A DNA stretch of 64,000 nt from Bradyrhizobium quebecense (GTDB taxonomy: Bacteria > Pseudomonadota > Alphaproteobacteria > Rhizobiales > Xanthobacteraceae): NCBI RefSeq assembly GCF_013373795.3, contig NZ_CP088022.1:7068001-7132000 (forward strand), read 5' to 3'. Below, piece by piece: positions 26,662 to 36,783 of the stretch (its first letter is position 1; every line of letters starts with the position of its first letter). Position numbers and translations under genes: made by a program. The notes beneath the pieces were generated by a model. It ran no database searches. It was given only the letters and a program-made list of their open reading frames with translations, and had not been told where the DNA came from.

Positions 26662-26756
26662 CCCGGCTGCGCGCAACCTTGCGCGGGTTGGCCGACATCC
26701 CCAGATTCGCATTGTCCGCCGCCGATCCGTCGCGCGGCGCCAAAGGGAACCTGGCG

Positions 26757-27146
26757 ATGCCATCGACCGACACCGGCGTGGGATTCGGGCCTGCCGACCG
26801 GCTGGCGCAGGACCCGGAAAGCGTGCGCCGCCGCTTCTGGATCAAGTTCAAGAAAGTGGTGGCGCGGCTGCCTTTCGCCGAGGATCTGCTGGCCGCCTAT
26901 TACTGTGCCTTCGACCGGCAGACGCCGCGCCATGTCCAGGCGGCGCTGCTCGGCGCGATCGCCTATTTCATCCTGCCGTTCGATTTCATCCCGGACATGC
27001 TGCCGGTGCTCGGCTTCACCGACGATGCCGCCGTGCTCGCAACTGCGATCCGCATGGTGGCAAGCCACATCACCCCGGAGCACCGCGATGCCGCGCGCGC
27101 CGCGCTGAAGCGCGGAGTGCCGGAAGAGGGAGCGTCGCAAGCGTAG
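26757..27146 (+). CDS. YkvA/DUF1232 family membrane protein
   Basis: 129 residues with the DUF1232 signature AIAYFILPFDFIPDMLPVLGFTDDAAV as a membrane hairpin. Function unknown. The start MPSTDTG is preceded by AAGGGAAC; the frame extends far upstream through the PCD gene and is not real there. It lies 95 bases after the PCD gene on the same strand. Confidence 0.85.
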   Translation: MPSTDTGVGFGPADRLAQDPESVRRRFWIKFKKVVARLPFAEDLLAAYYCAFDRQTPRHVQAALLGAIAYFILPFDFIPDMLPVLGFTDDAAVLATAIRMVASHITPEHRDAARAALKRGVPEEGASQA

Positions 27147-27180
27147 CGGGAAGGAGGCTCTCGATCCGTCATCCCCCGCG

Positions 27181-27306
27181 CAACGGCTAAGCCGTTGTCG
27201 CTGGAGGTGCGGGCGGAGCGCGCCTCGAAGGACGCACTGCCCCGCCGGTGGCCGTCGACCCTTCGAGACGCGCGCAAGAGCGCGCTCCTCAGGGTGACGG
27301 TGATGG
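27181..27306. repeat. intergenic repeat region (family F)
   Basis: It contains the small hairpin CAACGGCTAAGCCGTTG and, further on, CCTTCGAGACGCGCGCAAGA followed by GCGCGCTCCTCAGGGTGACG. I recognise this motif as repeated in gaps of Bradyrhizobium genomes. No second copy was found in this window. Confidence 0.4.
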
Positions 27307-27335
27307 CAAGGAGCGCGGTCGTCTGTTCTCAGACT

Positions 27336-27425
27336 GTAGCCCGGATGAGGCGCAGCGTAATCCGGGGTCTTACTCACCAATCGATCGAGCGGTCCCGGAT
27401 TTCGCTGCGCTCCATCCGAGCTACG
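27336..27425. repeat. two-armed intergenic repeat (family E)
   Basis: The left arm GTAGCCCGGATGAGGCGCAG continues to TAATCCGGGG. The right arm reads TCCCGGATTTCGCTGCGCTC and then CATCCGAGCTACG, roughly its complement. A one-armed relative is at 60967-60998. It lies just downstream of the quinone oxidoreductase gene and could end its transcript. Confidence 0.7.
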
Positions 27426-27435
27426 CGATCTCAGC

Positions 27436-28416
27436 TCAACTGCCCGGATGCAGGATCACCTTGCCCATCGCCTTGCGGCCAGCGAGCACCTTCAAGGCTT
27501 CCGCGGTCTGCGACAGCGGGAAGGTGCGGTCGACATGCGAGGAGATCTTGCCTTCCGCGGTCCACTGCACGAGCTTCTCGAGGTTCTTGCGGTTCTTCTC
27601 CGGGTTCAGCCGCGCCCATGCGCCCCAGAACACGCCGCGGATGTCGCAGCCCTTCAGCAGCGCGAGGTTGAGCGGAATCTTCGGAATGTCGCCGGCGGCA
27701 AAGCCGATCACCAGGAAGCGGCCTTCCCATGCGGTCGAGCGCAGCGCGGCCTCGGCATAGGAGCCGCCGACCGGATCGAACACGATGTCGGCGCCCTTGC
27801 CGTTCGTCAGCTTGCGCAGGCCCTCCTTCAGATCTTCCTTGGCGTAGTTCAGCGTCAGCTCGGCGCCGTGCTGCTTGGCGAAGGCGAGCTTCTCGTCCGA
27901 CGATGCGCAGGCGATCACCTTCAGGCCCATCAACTTGCCGAGTTCGCACGCGGCAAGGCCGGTGCCGCCGGCGGCGCCCAGCACCGCGAGCGTCTCGCCC
28001 GGCTTCGGGCTCGCGCGATCTTCGAGTGCATGCAGCGCGGTGCCGTAGATGATGATGATGCCGGCGGCGCGGTCGTAATCGAGATTGTCGGGAATCTTTA
28101 CGATCGTATTCGCCGGCAGCGCGATCTTGTCGCGCGCGCCGTTGTGGCCGCATGAAGCGACGACGCGGTCGCCGACCTTCAGATCAGTGACGGCCGCGCC
28201 GACGCTCTCGATCACGCCCGCGACTTCGGCGGCCGGCGAGAACGGGAACGGCGGCTTGATCTGGTACTTGCCCTGGATCATCAGGATGTCGAAGAAATTC
28301 AGCGCCGCCGCCTTGATCGCGATCACGGCTTCGCCCGGACCGGCCACCGGATCGGGCACGTCAGCCAGCACGAGATCGTCGGGTTGACAGTATTGCGAGC
28401 AGAGGATGGCTTTCAT
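27436..28416 (-). CDS. NADPH:quinone oxidoreductase family protein (MDR)
   Basis: A 326-residue medium-chain reductase of the zinc-free quinone oxidoreductase group. A GroES-like N-terminal domain (AALNFFDILMIQGKYQ) is followed by the Rossmann motif VLGAAGGTGLAACEL, which binds NADPH. No catalytic or structural zinc cysteine motif is present. It would reduce quinones or enoyl compounds by hydride transfer. MKAILCSQY is the conserved start. It is divergent from an SDR gene 105 bases away, possibly sharing control. Confidence 0.9.
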   Translation of the reverse strand: MKAILCSQYCQPDDLVLADVPDPVAGPGEAVIAIKAAALNFFDILMIQGKYQIKPPFPFSPAAEVAGVIESVGAAVTDLKVGDRVVASCGHNGARDKIALPANTIVKIPDNLDYDRAAGIIIIYGTALHALEDRASPKPGETLAVLGAAGGTGLAACELGKLMGLKVIACASSDEKLAFAKQHGAELTLNYAKEDLKEGLRKLTNGKGADIVFDPVGGSYAEAALRSTAWEGRFLVIGFAAGDIPKIPLNLALLKGCDIRGVFWGAWARLNPEKNRKNLEKLVQWTAEGKISSHVDRTFPLSQTAEALKVLAGRKAMGKVILHPGS

Positions 28417-28521
28417 GGACACACCTGAGTTTCGGACGCAGAAAGAGCTGCAAGATCTTGGACTACAAGCTTCATGCCGGATTTGCGGCGGAGCGACAAT
28501 ACAGTGCGGAGGGATCAAACT

Positions 28522-29361
28522 ATGTTTGAAAAGGGCCTGCTAGCGAAAAAGCGCATCCTGATCACCGGCGGCGGCTCCGGTCTTGGCGCAGCGATGGGCG
28601 CCCGCTTTGCCGAACTCGGTGCCGAACTGATCATCTGCGGACGGCGCGAGGGGCTGCTGGAGGAAACCGCGGGCAAATTCCGCAGCGAGCTCGGCGCCAA
28701 GGTGTCGACCGCGCGCTGCGATATCCGCGACGGCGCCGCGGTCGAGGCGATGATGGATCAGGTCTGGCAGGACGCGCCGATCGACGTTCTCGTCAATAAT
28801 GCTGCCGCAACCTTTATTGCGCAGAGCGAACATTTGTCATTCCGTGCCGCGGACGCGATCCTCGCGCCGACGCTGCATGGCACGATGTACTGCACGCTCG
28901 CTGCCGGCCGCCGCTGGATCGACGGCAAGCACAAGGGCGTGGTGCTCTCGATCCTCTCGACCTCGACCATCACGGGCCGCGCCTTCACGGTGCCGTCGTC
29001 GATGGCCAAGACCGCGGTGCTGGCGATGACCAAGAGCCTTGCCGTCGAATGGGGCCCGAAAGGCATCCGCACCGTGGCGATCGCGCCCGGCGCGTTTCCG
29101 ACGCCGGGTGCGACCGGGCAGTTGCGTCCCGAAGCGCGCGGCGAGACCTGGTCGCAGCGCAATCCGCTCGGTCGCGCCGGCGAGCATTCCGAGCTCGCCA
29201 ATCTCGCGAGCTTCCTGATTTCCGATCAGGCCGGTTACATCAACGGCGAGATGGTGGTGCAGGACGGCGGCGCGCATTTGCGCAGTTCCGGCGCCGAGGA
29301 CCTGCTGCAATGGACCGATGCGCAATGGGAGAGCCAGCGTGCGGCGCGCGCCAAGGGTTGA
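28522..29361 (+). CDS. SDR family oxidoreductase (2,4-dienoyl-CoA reductase-like)
   Basis: A 279-residue SDR. TGGGSGLG (about residues 14-21) binds the nucleotide and NNAA replaces the usual NNAG. The catalytic region reads SILSTSTITGRAFTVPSSMAKTAVLAM, where Ser stands in place of the usual Tyr before the Lys (SSMAK). That pattern is seen in 2,4-dienoyl-CoA reductases and peroxisomal trans-2-enoyl reductases, so a dienoyl-CoA reductase role is likely. GCGGAGGGA precedes the ATG. It is divergent to the quinone oxidoreductase gene. Confidence 0.88.
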   Translation: MFEKGLLAKKRILITGGGSGLGAAMGARFAELGAELIICGRREGLLEETAGKFRSELGAKVSTARCDIRDGAAVEAMMDQVWQDAPIDVLVNNAAATFIAQSEHLSFRAADAILAPTLHGTMYCTLAAGRRWIDGKHKGVVLSILSTSTITGRAFTVPSSMAKTAVLAMTKSLAVEWGPKGIRTVAIAPGAFPTPGATGQLRPEARGETWSQRNPLGRAGEHSELANLASFLISDQAGYINGEMVVQDGGAHLRSSGAEDLLQWTDAQWESQRAARAKG

Positions 29362-29557
29362 TCAAGCGCTGATCAAGGGCAGATGCGCGACAACAAGCGC
29401 TAAGCATGAATCGAGAATCAATGGACGCGCGCGAGGCTGGGCCGGCGCGAGGGTCCGGGCCAACTGCCTTCCCAAAAAAGCGTTTCCCGGTTATCCATCC
29501 GAGCCGGCGGAGGGGAATCGCCGAGCCATCTTCCAGTCACAATGATGGGGGAACTAG

Positions 29558-30157
29558 TTGGCCGTGCGGCAAATTCTGACATCACTGGCTGTTTGTGTCG
29601 TGTGCGGGATCGTCTCCCTCGCGCCGGCGCAGGCTGCACCCAAGAAAGATACGGCGAAGGAAGCGGCCAAGCCGGCGACTTCGGCCGCGGCAGCTGCAGC
29701 CGGCGGCGCGGAGCCGACGCTGATCGGCCAATTCGGCACCTGGGGCGCCTACACCGCAGCGCCCAACGGCAAGAAGGTGTGCTTTGCGCTCGCCAAGCCG
29801 TCGTCGTCGAAGACCAACCCGCCGAACCGGCCGCGCGATCCGGCCTATGCCTTCATCTCGACCCGTCCGGCCGAGAAGGTCGTCAACGAAGTCTCGATCA
29901 TGATCGGCTACACCGTGAAGCCGGGCTCGGAATCGACGCTCCAGGTCGGCGGCGGGACCTATGCGATGTACACCCAGGGCGACGGCCTCTGGATCAAGAA
30001 TGCAGCCGAGGAGGAGCGGATGGTGGAAGCCATGCGCAAATCGGCCGATCTGACGGTAAAAGCCGTCTCGGCGAAGGGCACCGAGACGATCGACAGCTTC
30101 TCGCTGAAGGGCCTGGCGCAGGCGCTCGACCGGCTGGGGCAGGACTGCCGGCGCTAA
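29558..30157 (+). CDS. IalB-family (invasion associated locus B) exported protein
   Basis: 199 residues: a signal peptide (about 1-26, ending LAPAQA), a low-complexity Ala/Lys linker (27-50), then the IalB domain with IGQFGTWGAYTA, VCFALAKPSS, FISTRPAEKVVNEVSIMIGY and a conserved Cys near the end (GQDCRR). IalB proteins are periplasmic or outer-membrane associated; the Bartonella member affects host cell entry, but rhizobial copies have no known role. The start is TTG with GATGGGGGA just upstream; GTG two codons later is an alternative. Confidence 0.85.
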   Translation: MAVRQILTSLAVCVVCGIVSLAPAQAAPKKDTAKEAAKPATSAAAAAAGGAEPTLIGQFGTWGAYTAAPNGKKVCFALAKPSSSKTNPPNRPRDPAYAFISTRPAEKVVNEVSIMIGYTVKPGSESTLQVGGGTYAMYTQGDGLWIKNAAEEERMVEAMRKSADLTVKAVSAKGTETIDSFSLKGLAQALDRLGQDCRR

Positions 30158-30192
30158 GATCGGCTCTGAAGGACAAAATAGAGGTATTTGGC

Positions 30193-30222
30193 GGCTTTCC
30201 AGCACCGGCTGGAAGGCCTATT
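30193..30222. terminator. possible terminator hairpin before rlmN
   Basis: CTTTCCAG, a six-base loop, then CTGGAAGG forms a stem in the 74-base gap after IalB. It is followed by only a weak TATTTG, so efficiency is doubtful. Confidence 0.35.
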
Positions 30223-30231
30223 TGAGGTTTC

Positions 30232-31446
30232 ATGACCGACACCGTGACCACCAATGCCGCGTCCGGCGCCAGCGCGCTGGTCGAAAAGGTTCCGCTCGAG
30301 ACCTATGTGCCGCCGGCCAAGCCGTCGCTGATCGGGCTGTCGCGCGCCGAGATCGCCGATCGCCTGGGCGAGATCGGCGTGCAGACTGCGCAGCGCAAGA
30401 TGCGCACCCAGCAGCTCTGGAACTGGATGTATTTCCGCGGCGCCAAGAGCTTTGCCGAGATGACCAACGTCTCGAAAGACATGCGCGCCGAGCTCGAGAA
30501 GCATTTTACCGTCGACCGTCCCGAAGTGGTTGCCGAGCAGATCTCCAACGACGGCACGCGCAAATGGCTGCTGCGGCTGCCGAGCGGCGACAAGGTCGAG
30601 CGGCCGCACGAGGTCGAGTGCGTCTACATTCCCGAGACCGATCGCGGCACGCTGTGCGTTTCCTCGCAGGTCGGCTGCACGCTGAACTGCTCGTTCTGCC
30701 ACACCGGCACGCAACGGCTGGTGCGCAACCTCACCGCCGGCGAGATCGTCGGCCAGGTGATGGTGGCGCGCGACCGGCTGAACGACTGGGCCGATCGCGA
30801 GGACGGCACGCGGCGCGTCACCAACATCGTGATGATGGGGATGGGCGAGCCGCTCTACAATTTCGACGCGGTGCGCGATGCGCTGCTGATCGTCGGCGAC
30901 AATGAAGGCATCGGCATTTCCCGCCGCCGCATTACGCTGTCGACCTCGGGCGTGGTGCCGAACATCCAGCGTACCGGTGACGAGATCGGCGTGATGCTCG
31001 CGATCTCGCTGCATGCGGTGCGCGACGAGCTGCGCAACGAGCTGGTGCCGCTGAACCGCAAATATCCGATCAAGGAATTGCTGCAGGCCTGCCGCGATTA
31101 TCCCGGCGCCTCGAACGCGCGGCGTATCACCTTCGAATATGTGATGCTCAAGGGCGTCAACGATTCGCTCGACGACGCCAAGCTGCTGGTGAAGCTGCTC
31201 AAGGGCATTCCGGCCAAGATCAACCTGATCCCGTTCAATCCGTGGCCGGGCACCGCCTACGAATGCTCGGACTGGGAGCAGATCGAAAAATTCTCCGAAT
31301 ACATCTTCAACGCCGGCTATTCCTCGCCGGTGCGCACGCCGCGCGGCCGCGACATCCTCGCCGCTTGCGGCCAGCTCAAGTCGGAGACCGAAAAGCTCTC
31401 CGCCCGCGAGCGCCAGGCGCTGCGCGCGATGGCGATGACGGACTAG
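30232..31446 (+). CDS. rlmN: 23S rRNA/tRNA (adenine-C2)-methyltransferase RlmN
   Basis: A radical SAM methyltransferase that makes m2A at 23S rRNA 2503 and tRNA position 37. The cluster motif is CTLNCSFC (Cys149, 153, 156), followed by [17 protein letters not shown] and the C-terminal Cys in ILAACGQLK needed to form the methyl-Cys intermediate. The 404-residue length includes an N-terminal extension of about 30 residues usual in rhizobia. A small membrane protein gene follows immediately. Confidence 0.96.
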   Translation: MTDTVTTNAASGASALVEKVPLETYVPPAKPSLIGLSRAEIADRLGEIGVQTAQRKMRTQQLWNWMYFRGAKSFAEMTNVSKDMRAELEKHFTVDRPEVVAEQISNDGTRKWLLRLPSGDKVERPHEVECVYIPETDRGTLCVSSQVGCTLNCSFCHTGTQRLVRNLTAGEIVGQVMVARDRLNDWADREDGTRRVTNIVMMGMGEPLYNFDAVRDALLIVGDNEGIGISRRRITLSTSGVVPNIQRTGDEIGVMLAISLHAVRDELRNELVPLNRKYPIKELLQACRDYPGASNARRITFEYVMLKGVNDSLDDAKLLVKLLKGIPAKINLIPFNPWPGTAYECSDWEQIEKFSEYIFNAGYSSPVRTPRGRDILAACGQLKSETEKLSARERQALRAMAMTD

Positions 31447-31450
31447 TTTG

Positions 31451-31936
31451 ATGGCCCTGATCGGCCGCCTGTTCGTCGTCGCCTTCGGCTTCCTGATGGC
31501 CTGCTTCGTGGCCGGGGTCATCGTGGTCGTCGCGGTGCTGTATCCCGAGATCAGCAATTTCGGCGGGCAGATCGACCAGAGTGCCGTCAACGTCGTGCTC
31601 GGCTTCGGCTTCATCTTCATTTCCGGCTTTGCGCTGCTGCCCGCGCTGATCGTGGTGTTGATCACCGAGGCCTTCTTCATCCGGAGCGTGCTGGCCTACG
31701 CGGTCGGTGGTGCGATCGTCGGCGCGGCCTGCTATCTCGGCCTGGTTCCGTTCGATCCCGACATGATGCAATTCCACGGCATCGTGCGCCGGCACATGGA
31801 GATCATGACCGGCGCCGGCATCGTCGCCGGCCTGGTCTACTGGCTGATCGCCGGCCGCACCGCCGGCGCCTGGCGCGAGCCGCCGCGTGCCCTGCCGCCG
31901 CCCCCGCCCTTGCCGTCGCAATCGCCGCAGCCGTGA
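31451..31936 (+). CDS. membrane protein of unknown function
   Basis: About 161 residues with four hydrophobic segments (about 5-30, 48-75, 79-98 and 115-135) and a cytoplasmic proline-rich tail (ALPPPPPLPSQSPQP). It starts at the ATG four bases after the rlmN stop, so it is probably translated from the same message. I recognise no named domain. Confidence 0.75.
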   Translation: MALIGRLFVVAFGFLMACFVAGVIVVVAVLYPEISNFGGQIDQSAVNVVLGFGFIFISGFALLPALIVVLITEAFFIRSVLAYAVGGAIVGAACYLGLVPFDPDMMQFHGIVRRHMEIMTGAGIVAGLVYWLIAGRTAGAWREPPRALPPPPPLPSQSPQP

Positions 31937-31975
31937 TGCTTCCCATGCACCGTCGCCTCGGCTAAACCGCGCGCC

Positions 31976-32758
31976 ATGAACCGGACCGGACTCTTTATCG
32001 CGTTGGCGCTCGCGCTCATCATCGGCATCCTGTTCGGGGTCTATCCCGAGCTCGACCTGAAGCTCGCGGCCATGTTCTACGACGCCGCGCAGAAAACCTT
32101 CCCGCTGAAGCTCGACGCGGTGGCGTCGTTCGCGCGCGATGCGGCGATGTGGGTCGCCTGGGCGCTGGTGCTGCCGGCGATCGTGACCATCGTCTGGAAA
32201 TTCATCCGCCCCGAACGGCCGATGCTGATGTCCGGCCGCGCCGCGGTGTTTCTGCTCACCACGATGCTGCTCTCGGCCGGCGTTCTCACCAACCTCACCT
32301 TCAAGAACTATTGGGGTCGGCCGCGGCCGGTGTTCGTGACGCAGTTCGGCGGCGATTTGCCATTCAAGCCGTGGTGGGACCCGCGCGGCGGCTGCCCGCG
32401 CAACTGCTCGTTCTTTTCCGGCGAGGGCGCCACCGCGTTCTGGACCTATGCGCCGGCGGCGCTGACGCCGCCCGCCTGGCGGCCGCTGGCCTTTGCAGGG
32501 GCGACTGTGTTCGGCATCGTCACCAGCGGGCTTCGCATGGCCTTTGGCGGGCACTTCTTCACCGATGTGGCGATCGCCGGTCTGGTGTCGTTCTTCACCG
32601 TCTGGCTGTTCTATGCGCTGATCTATCGCTGGGCCGCGACCCGGCTGACCGATGCCCAGGTCGATGCCGCGCTGACGCGGCTGGCAATGCCCGGCTACCG
32701 GCTGATGCAGCGCTGGCGCCGGGGCGGCCGGGCGGAGCCGAGCCAGCCGGAAGCCTGA
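31976..32758 (+). CDS. PAP2 family phosphatase, LpxE-like
   Basis: A 260-residue integral membrane phosphatase. Motif 1 is KNYWGRPRP, motif 2 is CSFFSGEGA where most PAP2 enzymes have P-S-G-H, and motif 3 is GLRMAFGGHFFTDV with the essential Arg, His and Asp. The layout, with five to six helices and a long loop between motifs 1 and 2, resembles lipid A 1-phosphatase or undecaprenyl/phosphatidylglycerol phosphatases. The Glu in motif 2 also occurs in a PAP2 subgroup, so activity is not excluded. The substrate is a lipid phosphate, otherwise unknown. Confidence 0.87.
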   Translation: MNRTGLFIALALALIIGILFGVYPELDLKLAAMFYDAAQKTFPLKLDAVASFARDAAMWVAWALVLPAIVTIVWKFIRPERPMLMSGRAAVFLLTTMLLSAGVLTNLTFKNYWGRPRPVFVTQFGGDLPFKPWWDPRGGCPRNCSFFSGEGATAFWTYAPAALTPPAWRPLAFAGATVFGIVTSGLRMAFGGHFFTDVAIAGLVSFFTVWLFYALIYRWAATRLTDAQVDAALTRLAMPGYRLMQRWRRGGRAEPSQPEA

Positions 32759-34174
<1,416 letters not shown>

Positions 34175-34235
34175 GGTAACCAAAAACTCGGTGTCGTCCC
34201 GGGCTTGACCCGGGACCCATATGTGGACGGCCCCC

Positions 34236-34478
34236 GTGGCACAAGAGCTTTCTGGGATTGGTCGGATCGCTGTCATCCATATGTCCGGCCTGTTTGATGC
34301 GATCGTGTTGATCGCTGGGCCAAGATGGTTTCCGCGACGCGAGTGCCAAACAACCTGGCGACCTTGTGAAGGCCAATGGGTCCCGCGGCTTGTCTCGCGT
34401 TCTGGATCGATCGATCATTCCATCTGCTCTTGCAGCTCCGGTTCGTCCGGCGAGCGCTACGTCCGGCCGGCCGACCTG
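34236..34478. ncRNA. candidate bridge RNA region of the IS1111-like element
   Basis: A non-coding stretch inside the element, on the 3' side of the transposase gene. IS110-family recombinases use a structured RNA from the element end to pair target and donor DNA; in the IS1111 branch it comes from this side. I did not establish a fold, strand or exact ends, so this is a position-based inference. Confidence 0.35.
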
Positions 34479-35507
34479 TTAGGTGACAGCGTTCATGCGT
34501 GCGGCATCATAGCTCTCGCCGGTCGCCATCAGCTTCCAGGCGATGCGGGCCACCTTGTTGGCGAGCGCCACGGCCGCAAGCTTCGGCGGCTTGCGCCTGA
34601 GCAACGCCACGAGCCAGCGCGAGGGGTGGCCGCGCCCGAGCCTTGCCTGCCGGATCACCGCGGTCGCCCCGGCCACGAGCAGGCGACGCAGGGTCTCGTC
34701 GCCAGCGCGGGTGATCTTGCCGAGCCTGGTTTTGCCGGCGGTGGAATGGTCCTTGGGCGTCAGGCCGAGCCAGGCCGCGAACAAGCGGCCGGAGCGGAAG
34801 GCGTGCGGGTCCGGCGTCTTCATCACAAGCGAGGTCGCGATGATCGGACCGACCGAGGGGATCTGGGCCAGACGACGGCTTGTGGCGTTGGCCTGGTGCC
34901 AGGCCAGCAGCCTGGCCTCGACCGCCTTCAGCTCACCCTGCAACTGCGCATAGTCACGGCCCTGCATGGCGAACAGCTCGCGCGCCATAGCGGGAACGCT
35001 CTCGTCCTGCGTGATCCGGGCCAACAGCGGCTCGATCTTGTCCAACCCCTTCGGCGCGATCAGGCCAAACTCCGCCGCGTAGCCGCGGATCGCATTGCTG
35101 AGCTGGGTACGGCGGCCGATCAGCCCATCGCGGACACCTGCAAGCATCAGCGCGGCCTGCTGTTCGGCGCTCTTCACCGGCACAAACCGCATCCGCGGTC
35201 GGCCCATCGCTTCGCACACCCCATCCGCATCTCGCCCGTCGTTCTTGTTCCGCAGCACATAAGGCTTCACCAACTGCGGCGCTATCAGCTTCACCTCATG
35301 GCCAAGCTTGCCAAGCTCGCGCCCCCAGTAATGAGCCGCCCCGCAGGCCTCCATCCCGATCACGGTCGGCGGAAGCTTGGCAAAAAACTCAAGCACCTGC
35401 TTGCGCGACAGCTTCTTGCGCAACACCGGCTGTTCCGCCGCGTCAACTCCATGCAGCACAAAAATATGCTTCGACGTATCCATCCCAGTACGGATAATCT
35501 CTCTCAC
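34479..35507 (-). CDS. IS110-family transposase (DEDD recombinase)
   Basis: 342 residues. The N-terminal RuvC-like DEDD domain shows GMDTSK (first Asp), VIGMEACG (Glu) and KNDGRDADG (two Asp). The C-terminal Transposase_20 domain reads LAQIPSVGPIIATSLV, then FAAWLGLTPKDHSTAGKTRL, where the conserved Ser is the probable nucleophile. A helical region separates the two. It appears full length and intact. It lies in an element inside a palindromic repeat downstream of argG. Confidence 0.93.
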   Translation of the reverse strand: MREIIRTGMDTSKHIFVLHGVDAAEQPVLRKKLSRKQVLEFFAKLPPTVIGMEACGAAHYWGRELGKLGHEVKLIAPQLVKPYVLRNKNDGRDADGVCEAMGRPRMRFVPVKSAEQQAALMLAGVRDGLIGRRTQLSNAIRGYAAEFGLIAPKGLDKIEPLLARITQDESVPAMARELFAMQGRDYAQLQGELKAVEARLLAWHQANATSRRLAQIPSVGPIIATSLVMKTPDPHAFRSGRLFAAWLGLTPKDHSTAGKTRLGKITRAGDETLRRLLVAGATAVIRQARLGRGHPSRWLVALLRRKPPKLAAVALANKVARIAWKLMATGESYDAARMNAVT

Positions 35508-35697
35508 GGACGGTCTCCTTGTCTGAGATTTACAACAACCTCATTCTGGCACACTGATGCCGTAGGGGGCCGTCCACACCATCAACCACGACCGTTAATT
35601 GTTGCACAACGCTGGAGCCCCAGCTCGCACAAACAACCACTCCCCGTGGTTATGGGGTCCCGGCCTTCGCCGGGACGACGTGGGGAGAGATGTTGGC

Positions 35698-36285
35698 CTA
35701 CTTCACCCTGAGCGCATCGAGCAGCGATCGAAACGCGCGCGCGTAATCGGTGCCGGTCTTGGCGATGTCGGGCCCCGCGGAGACCGCAACCGCAGCCTCT
35801 GTCACCGCGCCGAGCAGCAGCCGCGCCAGCGGCTCGACCGGCTGCTTGGCGATCACGCCGGCATCCATCGCCGCCGTCAGCGCGCGCGGAAACTTGCCGC
35901 CGAAATGCTTGGCGTCGATCTCGCGCCAGCGTTCCCAGCCGAGCGCGGCCGGGCCGTCGCGCAGAATGATCTGGCCGGTCGGGCCTTTTGAACACGCCGC
36001 GAAATAGCCCTGCGTTCCGGCCGCCATCGCCGCGAGCGGATCGTTCTCGGCGCGCGAGATGCGGTCGAGATCGGCGACGAGGTCCATCGAGACCTGCTCG
36101 AACACCGCCTCGAACACCGCCTCCTTGGTCGCGAAGTGATGATAGACCGCGCCCTTGGCGACGCGCGCGCCACTGGCGATGTCGTCCATCGTCGCCGCGG
36201 CAAAGCCGCGCTCGCCAAAAATGCGCCGCGCCGCCTTGACGATCGCGGCTCTGGTCTTCTCGCGCCGTTCGGCCTGGGTTGCCAT
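35698..36285 (-). CDS. TetR/AcrR family transcriptional regulator
   Basis: 195 residues. The N-terminal helix-turn-helix is intact (ARRIFGERGFAAATMDDIAS, then GAVYHHFATKEAVFEAV). The C-terminal ligand domain is unlike well-known members. It is divergent from a SnoaL-like gene, and a perfect CCGACT-N3-AGTCGG palindrome lies between them, the expected site of repression of both genes. Confidence 0.9.
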   Translation of the reverse strand: MATQAERREKTRAAIVKAARRIFGERGFAAATMDDIASGARVAKGAVYHHFATKEAVFEAVFEQVSMDLVADLDRISRAENDPLAAMAAGTQGYFAACSKGPTGQIILRDGPAALGWERWREIDAKHFGGKFPRALTAAMDAGVIAKQPVEPLARLLLGAVTEAAVAVSAGPDIAKTGTDYARAFRSLLDALRVK

Positions 36286-36350
36286 GGCGCATCTGTAGCT
36301 CAGGTTCCGGAGCGATGCCAGTTGACTTACCGACTCCCGGTTGATAAATG

Positions 36351-36365
36351 CCGACTATAAGTCGG
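36351..36365. promoter_or_regulatory. palindromic candidate TetR operator
   Basis: CCGACTATAAGTCGG has two perfect 6-base arms around ATA. A related half-site ACCGACT lies at about 36329-36335. It is 17 bases before the SnoaL-like ATG and 66 bases from the TetR start, so binding would block both genes. Confidence 0.6.
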
Positions 36366-36381
36366 TAAATGGAGAGTGCCC

Positions 36382-36747
36382 ATGCCCTCGCTCAAGACGT
36401 TGCAAGCCTTCGCCGACACGGTCGAATCCAACGATCATGTCGGCGCAATCAGGAACTTCTATTCGGCCGATGCCCGCACCCAGGAAAACGACGGCGAATG
36501 GCGCGTCGGCCGCGAGGCGCTGGCGGCGCGCGAAGCGGCCGTGCTGGCGGCAGTCTCCGGCGTGAAGACCACGCGGCTCGGGCCGCTGCTGCTCGACGGC
36601 GATCATTCGGCGATTTGCTGGCGGTTCGAATTCACCGGCAAGGACGGCAAGGTCCGCAGCATGGAGGAGGTCGCCTGGCAGACTTGGCGCGGCGAGGAGC
36701 TGGTCGAGGAGCGCTTCTTCTACGATCCGCAGCAGATGGCACGGTGA
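36382..36747 (+). CDS. SnoaL-like/NTF2-fold protein
   Basis: About 121 residues of the NTF2-like superfamily (LQAFADTVESNDHVGAIRNF, then a WRFEFTGKDGKVRSMEEVAWQTW core). The fold hosts small-molecule isomerases, dehydratases and many uncharacterised proteins. The ATG at 36382 is preceded by GGAGAG; a GTG two codons earlier is less likely. It is probably controlled by the adjacent divergent TetR regulator. Confidence 0.82.
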   Translation: MPSLKTLQAFADTVESNDHVGAIRNFYSADARTQENDGEWRVGREALAAREAAVLAAVSGVKTTRLGPLLLDGDHSAICWRFEFTGKDGKVRSMEEVAWQTWRGEELVEERFFYDPQQMAR

Positions 36748-36783
36748 TCGGACAAAGCAGTCCGCGTCCACATCGGCGCGGCG

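Larger units (their letters stand above)
34223..35577 (-). mobile_element. IS110-family (IS1111-like) insertion sequence
   Basis: GTGGACGGCCCCC at 34223-34235 is repeated in inverted form at 35565-35577. Such short subterminal inverted repeats mark the IS1111 subgroup, so the true ends may lie a few bases outside. The transposase gene occupies 34479-35507. The 243 bases between the left repeat and the gene, downstream of the stop, are non-coding and are where IS1111-type elements encode their guide (bridge) RNA. No target duplication is expected for this family and none is seen. Confidence 0.85.
34185..35695. repeat. palindromic repeat (family G) split by an IS110-family element
   Basis: To the left, GTCGTCCCGGGCTTGACCCG continues to GGACCCATA. 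To the right of the element, after an AACCACGACCGTTAATTGTT spacer, GGGGTCCCGGCCTTCGCCGG continues to GACGAC. The two outer arms face each other, as in an uninterrupted repeat of about 150 bases. I recognise this as a frequent Bradyrhizobium gap repeat. Confidence 0.65.

Noticed and set aside
26397..26756. N-terminal extension of the YkvA frame through the PCD gene
   Set aside because: It overlaps the pterin dehydratase in another frame and has no similarity; MPSTDTG has its own ribosome site.
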